NCBI GenBank assembly: GCA_036821485.1 | Contig: DAISJM010000010.1 | Location: 13,032-77,031 of the forward strand | Reading direction: 5' to 3' | Length of the DNA: 64,000 bases | Source: DAISJM01 sp036821485 | Lineage (GTDB): Bacteria > Verrucomicrobiota > Kiritimatiellia > CAIQIC01 > JAGNIJ01 | In this document: piece after piece, positions 44,901 through 51,207 of the stretch | How positions within the stretch are numbered: the stretch's first letter is position 1 | Layout of the letters: each line of letters begins with the position of its first letter | Position numbers and translations under genes: made by a program | Notes under the pieces: generated by a model | Databases searched by the model: none | What the model saw: only the letters and a program-made list of their open reading frames with translations | Told to the model about the DNA's origin: nothing

Positions 44901-45404
44901 AGCGATCAGGACGGGTTGAACACGAGCCAGGAGTTCTTGTCCGGAACCGATCCGTTCAATCCCGACACGGATGACGACGGCATGCCCGATGGATGGGAGT
45001 GGGGGTGGTTCGGCTGCATGACCAACACGGGTGATGGCGACTTCAACCAGGACGGGGTCGTGAACGTGGATCACTATGTGGGCGGCACGGATCCGACCGA
45101 CCCGGACTCGGACCATGACGGCATGTCAAACGTGGACGAGATGCGTGCGGGGACGTCTGCAACCAACGCGAATTCTTTCCTGGGTTTCTCGGCGGCTGTG
45201 TGGCCGAGCAACTCGGCGGGTCCCATTGTCCAGTGGTATAGCGTGACTGGAAAATCCTACCGGGTGGACCGCTCATCGAATCTGATGGGCGGCTCCTGGT
45301 CGCTGCTGCTCGGTGGCATTACCGGTATGCCGCCCATGAACGTCTATACCGACCAGGCTGCGCCGGAGACGGGTATGTGGCTCTATCGGATCGGCCTGGA
45401 ATAG
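38922..45404 (+). CDS. Giant secreted GH81 endo-beta-1,3-glucanase with many CBM-like modules
   Basis: The 2160-residue protein begins with a signal peptide (VGLLCATVLVVMAVMPALGQS). It has five or so repeated beta-sandwich modules (about 25-890, each opening like NLLTNPGFE or GILINPDFE), two FN3 domains (about 893-980, 985-1071) and a GH81 catalytic domain (about 1080-1990). The domain's DHHFQYGMLAYCAGVL, EGHSWASG and ESSSEAMNSWAGM motifs carry the expected catalytic and substrate residues. The GH81 N-terminal sandwich is split by a further module of about 160 residues (about 1246-1404, RNNLLTNGALSGTGT). Ca-binding repeats (DSDQDGLN, DTDDDGMPD, DSDHDGMSN) and a small C-terminal domain end it. 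I chose ATG 38922 after GGAGG. The enzyme cleaves beta-1,3-glucan (laminarin, curdlan) outside the cell. Confidence 0.9.
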   Translation: MPSAKVGLLCATVLVVMAVMPALGQSATNLLTNPGFETGYVGQRMMDAISGWTPESYPVWDWGRLCSSATTAAHAGTNAFQLDAFADYNKLMSSPWRCTSGVVYEVETWMKSPAGANYFRPTNGFCYVKVQYFNSAGTLIGIAAESESIVKFRANGPTNWARFTTGPVLAPVGAVTGRAIVGYCPGGNDWQPESDKTTAGFVYIDDVRVFTNVDHTAGALGNYSFEVRNGDYLPLTNMPFWSGFGLEGGVVTNKHHSGEFSLQVWGVNSLSGQRWPATRSNKYATSAWIYSTNFTTTSAWAQVILQYLDSTNGVLLEYASPRFNSQSASNTWIQYEAMGVAPSGTVYGRTMLGIVGTNVGFGASTAWFDDATQRLVSAGGTTAGLIGNGGFDDGPSGNAAVLETSKDLPCWDWMGGTNAGFVNQAYRTNGEQSLSITYPANSIGQDFVATSGVGYFVEGYIYNPASEKLTGSAYGVLSLEFYKGSNLVSTYDGGRFTSASPSNTWVKFSVTNRAPWSGVVSGRVVCAINGSATGFGGALYFDALYAAETNLPMITNTQAGVLWNPGFDFTAPGTIIGQLDDWAGFGNAGFVLDTYKRSGRNALKLAGPDNFIQQDWSVTQGWRYASSAYAFTPSADRFSGDTNLHAVVQLQFLDSDSNALVAYESSWFMTNATPDTWTNLEVLGTAPTGAKYGRTLLGLFGDSTGYSGSVWFDDVTQRVAFTSGVAGILINPDFEDGFGYWTNIPGWTVLSGVSNGASVTDPVYDGGRARCVWDGGGSDQFLSQEFGLTSAQYRVDGYIYSKCTERFDSSNGVGYGVIILQWLDAMGTVVEQTESGHFTNDSPCDTWVYYCFTSVPPDDAVSGRVLLGIVTRNEDAGGSLYFDSIGLSSIDDVTPPSIPENLAATARSPLRVDFSWEASTDSGVGVRGYKVFCNSNLVDATMETTFTCSVTPGTNYFTVASMDELRNTSLESTGVVVITAADVEVPAQPSNVVAEALGPDQVQVTWDIPSDDWGVARYQVLKDGIRIGTTATNRYVAGGLSPDTEFVFRIGAFDDSDNSSALSTNATARTPAGSIAEQGSFADPIPDGFVRPPTSVYATANAQLPIPTADWWTSIARVRCSGLVAARPLLYYAKGWALEVGYPYCSSPVTTSVIRGSFIRDMSIMATGGTFSVKPNGESRVDGWGDFSVRTRIGDPDSYIMATLVHGSPYTYLTFSNCSPRIDFPVSGYAPRYTNSAFSCLVLHVQRNNLLTNGALSGTGTAPNGWQNWFDTSHDPDSSVYRSAGNSWVFWNDGGIYQGVASGFGGGGPLVFGGYLRHPSSDPMRGGTKYGIIQLEFYNGGTLISTYSASPTVSSNSPKDTWIFSQGTAVVPSNATQARLVIRCNDFTSGDGRFQADDVFMARSVEPVYDNDYALFGPAGTAWNTANPTSILITLPAGQNYMSVAALSSRGASFSTNELEVLKAHAFAFVTNTVVSLEYARTSGLVKATFTSQVQSMQYGQTGTLMGLLPHHWKYSSADLVPGMIYDSILGDLRISDANSFQTATPFYGIVPQLPQPDDVGWNVGAFESLARQVPGPDPTKTDTYYQFKDLYRIARMVPPLDSARLPALRDQYLDWMRISVTNLLTYTEGEPNNFFAYDTNWCSLVGYDEAFSTVQYLNDHHFQYGMLAYCAGVLGLYDRSFVMAYSNMVEMVIRDYNNPSRGAGGAHPLPWLRHFDPWEGHSWASGVGGELSSGAPDELMYPGETNMANYYGPDEESSSEAMNSWAGMFPWGLAANNDEFIDMGAVGYSLEALALREYWYDVDGSNHDTNFDRTMACRLFGGKLDPDTWFGTNMDLAWGIHYILTGPHMTYQGYFEDYRITDYTFFKNSWGVTNIHRYWKYIHGMYRGFFEPETVLAEYDPLDNASDAEDNSRANYYNWMHTMNSLGRVCTILYSDLPALVVFGEGTSFTYAAYNYFDHSITVAVRRVDDSTLHGWFTIPNRGLQSFRSSDDSDQDGLNTSQEFLSGTDPFNPDTDDDGMPDGWEWGWFGCMTNTGDGDFNQDGVVNVDHYVGGTDPTDPDSDHDGMSNVDEMRAGTSATNANSFLGFSAAVWPSNSAGPIVQWYSVTGKSYRVDRSSNLMGGSWSLLLGGITGMPPMNVYTDQAAPETGMWLYRIGLE

Positions 45405-45463
45405 GCCCTGTCCGCGAATCGGCATCGTCTCAAGGGTCCGTCGTCAGAGTTCGGAGGCACACA

Positions 45464-47359
45464 GTGAATGCAGTTATCGCGGGGAAGCGATGGGTACGTT
45501 CAAAAGGATTTCGTTCAGCCATGGTGTCTTGCCTGCTCCTTGCGGTGGGGCTGAAGGGTCATGCAGAATCCATAAACATCGACTTCAATACAAATCGCGC
45601 GGACGCCGTCCATGCTGTTGCCAATGGGGTCTACAGCCGGGGAGGAACCGTGTGGAATTCTGTGGTCAGCACCAACCCTAAACTGCCCCGGTTGGTTACT
45701 GAGTATGGACGCACCACCACGGTGGGCTTTGCCACGTCCGTGGCCGCGGTTCCGGGATTCAGGTCGGGATTTACAAACACACTGCAGGACACCGGCATCA
45801 CGAAGGTTTCGGGCAGGGGAGGTGTCGATTACTATTTTGCCGTCACGAATCTGCAGGCCTCGCTGCAGTGGGATCTTGCCGTCTATCTCGCGAACACAGG
45901 ATTGGGCATTACGGTCCAAGGCTGGAATTCAAAGACGAACCTGATTGTGCCGACCGGACAACTGCCTGGGGACGAAGGGGCTGATTACCTTCTGTTCACG
46001 AACTTGGATGTCTCGGTTTACCCGGGTGGTCCTGGCCAATTGGTGGTCTACCCGATATGGGGGGCGAGCAACGCGCTTGTGGCTGGCGTCCAGGTGCGCC
46101 CGTCGCCCGTTCAGGTGCCTGCGGCCGCAACCCGTTACGTGGCCCCCGGCGGCGGACATACCTATCCCTACGACAGCTGGGCCAATGCCGCAACGTCACT
46201 TCAAGCCGCCATCGCGGAACCGCTGAACCTTCACGAGGTCATTCTGGTCTCAAACGGTGTCTATTCCGGGGAGGGCTCGAACGGCGCCGTCTGTTATGTC
46301 GGCAGTGATTATCCGGACGTGACCTATACGTTGCGATCCGTCAACGGCCCTGAATATACGATCGTTGATGGTTCGGGCAGTCGTCGCTGCCTCTATGTGG
46401 GGAGCAATTCACTCGTTGAGGGGTTCACTCTCCGCAATGGGTTCATTGGCGGCTATGGATATACAATAGGGGGTGCTGCGGGTGCCGGCGCATACATCGA
46501 GGCTGGCGAGTTGTCTCGCTGCATTGTGGTCAGCAATTCAGCCGTCGGGTCTTGGGCAATGATATACATGGAGCCGGGCGGGGATGCTTCTGGTGGCGGC
46601 GTGTATGTCGTGCAGGGAGCTGTTCGAAATTGCGTCGTTGCACACAACCACTGCACTGGCGGTGATGGCTACCCGGGCGGGATGTCGCCTATGCCGCCCT
46701 ATGACTTCTACCCTCCAACTCCGGGCGGTTCCGCGTATGGCGGTGGCATCTATCTTATATCAGGCAGCGCCCAGAATTGCTCGGTTGCCCTGAACACTGT
46801 AACGCCCGGGTTTGGGAGCATGATCTCCGGCACGGCGGCTGGCTCCGGCCTGTATGGAGGCTCGATCGTGAGCACCATCATCCACGGCAATACGCCTTCC
46901 TCGAACCAAATCTCCGGAGCCACAGCCACGTACTCCTGCTGTCCGCTGCTGACCAACGGCACAGGCAACATCACCAATAACCCGTCCTTCCGACCGGACA
47001 CTGACTATCTACTGGCCGCGGATTCGCCCTGTCGCGATCTGGGAGAGAACGATTTCTGGACAGAGTTCGGCACGGACGTCCATGCTGTACCGCGTCAGTT
47101 GGGGGGGCGCGTCGACATGGGGGCTGCAGAGTTCTGGGAAATGTCCGCATCACCGCGGAATACCGGGGGTATTTTCGAATTGCGCTGGCATGTCATTACC
47201 GGCAGGACGTACGCAGTACAGAGCACCACCAACCTGCTTTCGGACACATGGCTCGACGCCGTGCCCAGCACAAATGCAGCCGGAAGCATGATCGTTCTCC
47301 CCGAGCCCCTGTCCCAAGGAAGAAAGACTTACAGGCTCCTGATGCAGACGGGAGAGTGA
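45464..47359 (+). CDS. Secreted right-handed beta-helix protein
   Basis: The 631-residue protein has a signal peptide (SAMVSCLLLAVGLKGHA), an N-terminal beta-rich domain of about 200 residues and a right-handed beta-helix with a chlamydial-outer-membrane-repeat-like pattern (GGGVYVVQGAVRNCVVAHN, GGGIYLISGSAQNCSVALN, GSGLYGGSIVSTIIHGN). The final 60 residues (ELRWHVITGRTYAVQSTTNL) resemble the C-terminal domain of the GH81 protein upstream. The GTG start at 45464 has GGAGG six bases in front. The gene begins 60 bp after the GH81 stop; both may be one transcription unit. Polysaccharide lyase or adhesin are the usual roles of such proteins; neither is proven. The stop is one base before the 37-bp repeat. 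Confidence 0.78.
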   Translation: MNAVIAGKRWVRSKGFRSAMVSCLLLAVGLKGHAESINIDFNTNRADAVHAVANGVYSRGGTVWNSVVSTNPKLPRLVTEYGRTTTVGFATSVAAVPGFRSGFTNTLQDTGITKVSGRGGVDYYFAVTNLQASLQWDLAVYLANTGLGITVQGWNSKTNLIVPTGQLPGDEGADYLLFTNLDVSVYPGGPGQLVVYPIWGASNALVAGVQVRPSPVQVPAAATRYVAPGGGHTYPYDSWANAATSLQAAIAEPLNLHEVILVSNGVYSGEGSNGAVCYVGSDYPDVTYTLRSVNGPEYTIVDGSGSRRCLYVGSNSLVEGFTLRNGFIGGYGYTIGGAAGAGAYIEAGELSRCIVVSNSAVGSWAMIYMEPGGDASGGGVYVVQGAVRNCVVAHNHCTGGDGYPGGMSPMPPYDFYPPTPGGSAYGGGIYLISGSAQNCSVALNTVTPGFGSMISGTAAGSGLYGGSIVSTIIHGNTPSSNQISGATATYSCCPLLTNGTGNITNNPSFRPDTDYLLAADSPCRDLGENDFWTEFGTDVHAVPRQLGGRVDMGAAEFWEMSASPRNTGGIFELRWHVITGRTYAVQSTTNLLSDTWLDAVPSTNAAGSMIVLPEPLSQGRKTYRLLMQTGE

Positions 47360-47360
47360 G

Positions 47361-47397
47361 CTGCTGCACGTGGAGGAAGTGAAAGCCAGCGCGGCGT
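47361..47397 (+). repeat. 37-bp direct repeat, right copy
   Basis: This is a perfect copy of the response-regulator 3' end at 38747-38783, placed one base after the stop of the beta-helix gene. It is not part of an intact gene here. Together they mark an inserted or duplicated segment of 8614 bp measured from repeat start to repeat start. Confidence 0.95.
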
Positions 47398-47526
47398 GAA
47401 GAGTCCGGGGCTCACAGCCCTGTATTTTCACCTGTTTTCCGCCGAACTGGCGGGCCTTCATGTTTGACAGCCCTGTGCCCCATCCCTATATTGACCCGGC
47501 AGATTTGGGGGGCGCGAAGCGCCCCG

Positions 47527-47688
47527 CCAACTTCGCTCCTGTGTTATTTGACGATACTTTTTGTGGGCGTATAGCTCCCGCCGTCGTCCCGACCTTCTGC
47601 AAGGTCGGTACTATGGCGGGGCAAGCAGTTGGCAACGCCAACTTCGCTCGTTTGTTGTTTGAAGATACTTATTGTGGGCGTATAGCTC
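47527..47688 (+). repeat. 111-bp tandem duplication covering the tRNA-Val 5' end
   Basis: Two diverged copies of a 51-bp stretch, 47527-47577 and 47638-47688, begin CCAACTTCGCTC and run to the first 13 bases of tRNA-Val (GGGCGTATAGCTC). The period is 111 bp. The left copy ends in a truncated tRNA (47565-47577), followed by a hairpin CCGACCTT..AAGGTCGG. The copies differ at several positions, so this is an old event. Hairpins with GCGCGAAGCGC occur near it (47514 and 47760). Confidence 0.85.
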
Positions 47689-47752
47689 AGTTGGCTAGAG
47701 CACTTCCTTGACATGGAAGGGGTCACAGGTTCAAGTCCTGTTACGCCCACCA
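47676..47752 (+). tRNA. tRNA-Val (GAC)
   Basis: A 77-nt gene with complete cloverleaf: acceptor GGGCGTA paired to TACGCCC, D-arm GCTC-AGTTGGCTA-GAGC, anticodon stem CTTCC/GGAAG with loop TTGACAT (anticodon GAC), variable loop GGGTC, T-arm CAGG-TTCAAGT-CCTG, discriminator A and encoded CCA. An upstream GATACT could be its -10 box. Confidence 0.95.
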
Positions 47753-47780
47753 TCCCGAGGCGCGAAGCGCGCTCGGGATG
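47751..47780 (+). terminator. Stem-loop after tRNA-Val
   Basis: CATCCCGAG and CTCGGGATG form a 9-bp stem, extended by GCGC/GCGC around GAA, beginning at the encoded CCA. There is no U-run, so it may aid 3' processing or termination rather than being a classical terminator. It lies about 100 bp before thrS. Confidence 0.5.
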
Positions 47781-47880
47781 CCACGGCGGAGTTGCGCGAG
47801 CGTGAGCGGGCGAAGGCGGACGGGGCGAAGGGATTGAGATTGGACTCGATGAGGAGAATGACAGCAGTTGCTGTATCTGG

Positions 47881-49635
47881 ATGAAACACGAGCATAGCGA
47901 ACTGGACCGGATGCGCCACAGTGCGGCGCATGTCATGGCTGCCGCCGTTTGTCGCCTCTTTCCCGATGCCCAACTCGACATCGGGCCTTCCACGGATGAC
48001 GGTTTCTACTACGACTTCGATCTGACCCATCGTCTCTCGCCCGAGGACTTTCCCCGGATCGAAGAGGAGATGCGCAAGATCATCGCCGAGGATCATCCCT
48101 TCGAGCGCATGGTTGTTTCGCGCGCCGAAGCGGAGAAGCTGATCGGCGGTATGAATCAGCGGTACAAGGTCGAACGCCTTGCGGAAATTCCCGAGGGCGA
48201 GGAAATCTCCTTCTTCAAGAGCGGCGAGTTCAAGGATCTCTGCCGCGGTCCTCATGTGGCGCGCACCGGCGAGATCAAGGCGATCAAGCTGCTCTCCGTG
48301 GCCGGCTCCTATTTTCACGGGCTGGAAACGAACCCGATGTTGCAGCGGTTGTACGGCACCGCATTCGAGTCGCAGGAATTGCTCGACGCGCACATCAAGC
48401 AGCTCGAGGAGGCCAAGCTTCGCGATCACCGCAAGCTCGGCCGCGAGCTGGACCTCTTCAGCACGTCGGACCTGGTGGGTCCCGGCCTGATCCTTTGGCA
48501 TCCGAAGGGCGCGCGTATCCGCCTGATCATCGAGGACTTCTGGCGGAAGCGGCATCTGGACAACGGCTACCAGCTCATCGGCACGCCGCATATCGGACGC
48601 AGCACGCTTTGGGAGACGTCGGGCCATCTCGGGTTCTACAAGGAAAGCATGTACGCCCCGATGGAGATCGACGAAAACGAGTATTTCATCAAGCCGATGA
48701 ACTGCCCGTTCCACATCCAGATTTACAAGTCGCAGATGCGGTCCTACCGCGACCTGCCCCTGCGCTGGGCCGAACTCGGCACGGTGTATCGCTACGAGAA
48801 GGCCGGCGTGCTCGCCGGGCTCTTCCGCGTGCGCGGGTTCACGCAGGACGATGCGCACATCATCTGCACGCCGGAACAGATCGAGAGCGAGATCAAGGAA
48901 GTGATGCGGTTCTCCATCGCGATGCTTCGCAGCTTCGGGCTGACGAATCTGTCGGCTTATCTCTCGACCCGGCCGGAGAAGGCCGTCGGCAACGAGGCAG
49001 ACTGGCAGCAGGCGACGGCATCCCTTGAGGCGGCGCTGAAGGCCGAAGGGCTTCCCTATGAGGTCGATCCCGGTGGTGGCGCGTTCTATGGGCCAAAGAT
49101 CGACATGCGCGCGATCGATGCGATCGGCCGCGAGTGGCAGCTCAGCACGTTCCAGTTCGATTTCAACCTGCCCGAGCGATTCGACATGACGTATATCGGC
49201 GCAGATGGCAAGGAGCACCGGCCGTACATGGTGCACCGCGCGCTGCTGGGCAGCATTGAGCGCTTCTTTGGCATTCTGATCGAGCACTACGCGGGGGCTT
49301 TCCCGCTCTGGCTTGCGCCGGAGCAGGTTCGCGTTCTGCCGCTCACCGACAAGCAGGCGGATTATGCCAACCAGGTGGAGGCCTCGCTGCGCGCTGCGGA
49401 TTTCCGTGTCGCCATCGACGCCCGCTCCGAGAAGGTTGGCGCCAGGATCCGCGATGCCCAGATGCAAAAGATTCCGTACATGCTGATCCTCGGGCCCCGC
49501 GAGGCCGAGGCCGGTGTGGTATCGGTCCGCAGCCGCTCTGCCGGCGACCAGGGCGGGATGAAACTCGAGGCCCTCATCGAAAAGTTGAAGGCCGAGGTGG
49601 CGTCCCGAGGTCTGGGCGGAGGAGAGGGAAAGTAA
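47881..49635 (+). CDS. thrS: Threonyl-tRNA synthetase, TGS-less
   Basis: The 584-residue enzyme charges tRNA-Thr. It starts directly at the editing (N2) domain: MRHSAAHVMAAAVCRLFPDAQLDIGP holds the HxxxH zinc/editing motif, and the later FKDLCRGPHVARTGEI adds the Cys/His pair. The catalytic core has WHPKGARIR, NYPFH-like MNCPFHIQIYKS, GTVYRYEKAGVLAGLFRVRGFTQDDAHI (motif 2), and DPGGGAFYGPKID then MVHRALLGSIERF (motif 3). The C-terminal anticodon domain starts near residue 480. The N-terminal TGS (N1) domain of most bacterial ThrRS is absent: the first residues before HSAAH are only eleven. It opens the thrS-infC-rpmI-rplT operon. Confidence 0.95.
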   Translation: MKHEHSELDRMRHSAAHVMAAAVCRLFPDAQLDIGPSTDDGFYYDFDLTHRLSPEDFPRIEEEMRKIIAEDHPFERMVVSRAEAEKLIGGMNQRYKVERLAEIPEGEEISFFKSGEFKDLCRGPHVARTGEIKAIKLLSVAGSYFHGLETNPMLQRLYGTAFESQELLDAHIKQLEEAKLRDHRKLGRELDLFSTSDLVGPGLILWHPKGARIRLIIEDFWRKRHLDNGYQLIGTPHIGRSTLWETSGHLGFYKESMYAPMEIDENEYFIKPMNCPFHIQIYKSQMRSYRDLPLRWAELGTVYRYEKAGVLAGLFRVRGFTQDDAHIICTPEQIESEIKEVMRFSIAMLRSFGLTNLSAYLSTRPEKAVGNEADWQQATASLEAALKAEGLPYEVDPGGGAFYGPKIDMRAIDAIGREWQLSTFQFDFNLPERFDMTYIGADGKEHRPYMVHRALLGSIERFFGILIEHYAGAFPLWLAPEQVRVLPLTDKQADYANQVEASLRAADFRVAIDARSEKVGARIRDAQMQKIPYMLILGPREAEAGVVSVRSRSAGDQGGMKLEALIEKLKAEVASRGLGGGEGK

Positions 49636-49678
49636 GAGAGGTCAGGGCAGAGAGACCTCACAACCGCAGGGGGTAAAC

Positions 49679-50233
49679 ATTCAGACATTCATCAGAGTAA
49701 ATCACAGGATCCGCGTCCCTCAGGTTCGCCTGATCGGTCCGGACGGCAACCAGGTTGGCATCGTGTCGACCCGGGAAGCGCTGGCCATGGCCGAAAGCAA
49801 CGGCATGGATCTTGTGGAAATTGTCCCGAACGCTCAGCCGCCGGTGTGCCGCATTACGGATTACGGCAAGTTCAAGTACGACCAGGAAAAGAAGGAAAAG
49901 GCTTCCCGTAAGCACCAGACGGCGACCCGGGTCAAAGAGATCCAGTTCCATCCGAACGTAGGCGATCACGACTACCAGACCAAGGTCCGCCATCTGCGCG
50001 ATTTCCTTGAAGAAGGGCACCGCGTCAAAGTGGGCCTGTTCTTCCGAGGTCGCGAGAATGCGCATCATGAGTTGGGGTTTGATGTGCTGAACCGCGTGCT
50101 CAAGGACTGCCAGGATATCGGAATCGCCGAGCAGGCGCCGAAGTTCCTCGGCCGTAATCTGTTCATGCTGGTCAGCCCGAAGCCGAGCCTGAAGGTGCGC
50201 CCGCAGGCGTCTACGCCCGCACCCCAGTCCTAA
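49679..50233 (+). CDS. infC: Translation initiation factor IF-3 with AUU start
   Basis: IF-3 keeps 30S subunits apart and checks the start codon. The 184-residue protein reads from ATT at 49679, encoding (M)QTFIRVNHRIRVPQVRL then IGPDGNQVGIVSTREAL, the canonical IF-3 N-domain. The linker is Lys-rich (KYDQEKKEKASRK) and the C-domain (VGDHDYQTKVRHLRDFL) is complete. No ATG or GTG allows this conserved N-terminus; the next GTG (49763) would cut it off. GGGGG precedes the ATT by five bases. An AUU start is the known means by which infC autoregulates in Escherichia coli: IF-3 rejects its own start codon when abundant. It lies 43 bp after thrS. Confidence 0.93.
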   Translation: MQTFIRVNHRIRVPQVRLIGPDGNQVGIVSTREALAMAESNGMDLVEIVPNAQPPVCRITDYGKFKYDQEKKEKASRKHQTATRVKEIQFHPNVGDHDYQTKVRHLRDFLEEGHRVKVGLFFRGRENAHHELGFDVLNRVLKDCQDIGIAEQAPKFLGRNLFMLVSPKPSLKVRPQASTPAPQS

Positions 50234-50435
50234 GGCCTGAAACGAGTCCGAAGGGGTTGTCGAAGGGTTGTTTTTCACGCGGCCCGCCGGGTGTCGAGTT
50301 TTTCGCCACCGGAAAAGACTGGACGGCACGGCCGTTCTGGCGTACAAAACGCCGGTTCTTTCAGCGGGGTAGGTACCGCCGGGGTTCCGTACTATTCAGG
50401 AACGGCCCCGCCACGAGGAACGGAGTCAGGGAGTC
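50234..50435 (+). promoter_or_regulatory. Structured leader between infC and rpmI
   Basis: This 202-nt gap is large for an operon of ribosomal genes. It contains a strong imperfect hairpin: CGGGGTTCC, then GGAACGGCCCCG, around a 10-nt loop at about 50379-50410. It lies directly before the rpmI ribosome-binding site (GGGAG). In other bacteria L20 represses rpmI-rplT by binding leader RNA that mimics 23S rRNA. This leader is a candidate for the same control; the L20-binding core has not been checked. Confidence 0.4.
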
Positions 50436-50639
50436 ATGACGAAGAAGATCAAGCACAAGACGAAGCAAGCGGTAGCAAAACGATTCAAGCGTACGGCGAC
50501 GGGCAAGATCAAGCGGTCCCACACCAGTCGCGGGCATCTGCTGGGCGGCAAGAGCCGCAAGCGCAAACGCCATCTTCGCAAGAGCGTCATGCTGTCGAGT
50601 GCGAACATCAGCCACATTTCGTCCTCATTGCCCCAGTAA
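50436..50639 (+). CDS. rpmI: Ribosomal protein L35
   Basis: The 67-residue, very basic protein matches bL35: KHKTKQAVAKRFKRTATGKIKRSH then GHLLGGKSRKRKRHLRKSVML, with the usual core. It is part of the 50S subunit. It sits between infC and rplT as in most bacteria, with a 22-base gap to rplT. GGGAG lies just before the ATG. Confidence 0.97.
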   Translation: MTKKIKHKTKQAVAKRFKRTATGKIKRSHTSRGHLLGGKSRKRKRHLRKSVMLSSANISHISSSLPQ

Positions 50640-50661
50640 CTGATTTTCGAGGAGGATTGCC

Positions 50662-51012
50662 ATGCCAAGATCAACTAATGCGCCGGCGTCACGCCGGAGA
50701 CGAAAAGGTCGTTTGGAACTCGCGAGCGGGTTTCGCGGCAAACGCAGCAAGCTGTTCCGCCAAGCCACCGAGGCGGTCGACCGCGCGATGGTGCTGAGCA
50801 CCAAGCATCGCCGGATGCGCAAGGGCGAATTCCGCGGCCTCTGGGTCCAGCGCCTTTCCGCCGCGTGCCAGTTGAACGGGCTGAATTACAGCAAGTTCAT
50901 CGCGGGCCTCAAGAAGGCGGGGATCGAACTCAACCGCAAGATGCTTTCCGAGATCGCCATTCACGATCCGCAGGGCTTCACGGATATCGTCGCCCTCGCG
51001 AAAGCGAAATAG
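50662..51012 (+). CDS. rplT: Ribosomal protein L20
   Basis: The 116-residue protein matches bL20: RRRKGRLELASGFRGKRSKLFRQATEAVDRAM, then HRRMRKGEFRGLWVQRL and NGLNYSKFIAGLKKAGIELNRKMLSEIA. L20 binds early in 50S assembly and controls its own operon in several bacteria. AGGAGG lies seven bases upstream of the ATG. It closes the thrS-infC-rpmI-rplT operon and is followed by a strong terminator. Confidence 0.97.
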   Translation: MPRSTNAPASRRRRKGRLELASGFRGKRSKLFRQATEAVDRAMVLSTKHRRMRKGEFRGLWVQRLSAACQLNGLNYSKFIAGLKKAGIELNRKMLSEIAIHDPQGFTDIVALAKAK

Positions 51013-51033
51013 CTGATCGGCCAGATTAAGGAC

Positions 51034-51071
51034 CGGCGGCGGGGAGAAATCCCCGCCGCCGTTTTCTTTTT
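51034..51071 (+). terminator. Intrinsic terminator of the rplT operon
   Basis: CGGCGGCGGGG and CCCCGCCGCCG pair perfectly around AGAAAT and are followed by TTTTCTTTTT. This is a textbook Rho-independent terminator, 21 bases after the rplT stop. Confidence 0.9.
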
Positions 51072-51207
51072 GTGCTTCGCGTCGAAACAATAATCATGGG
51101 CTGACCCGCATGGATAGCTGTCCGTCGTGGGTTGTGGGTGTGCGTCTCTATACGCCTAATTTGAGTGCGGTTATCGTGATCGTCCAAACCCAAGGAGGGT
51201 CTTTTCC

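Noticed and set aside
47460..47711. Possible 83-residue protein before tRNA-Val
   Set aside because: The reading frame simply translates the duplicated tRNA region (its end CGRIAQLARALP is the familiar translation of a tRNA gene).
47731..49467. 578-codon open frame antisense to thrS
   Set aside because: ThrS motifs are complete on the other strand; the antisense product is not protein-like.
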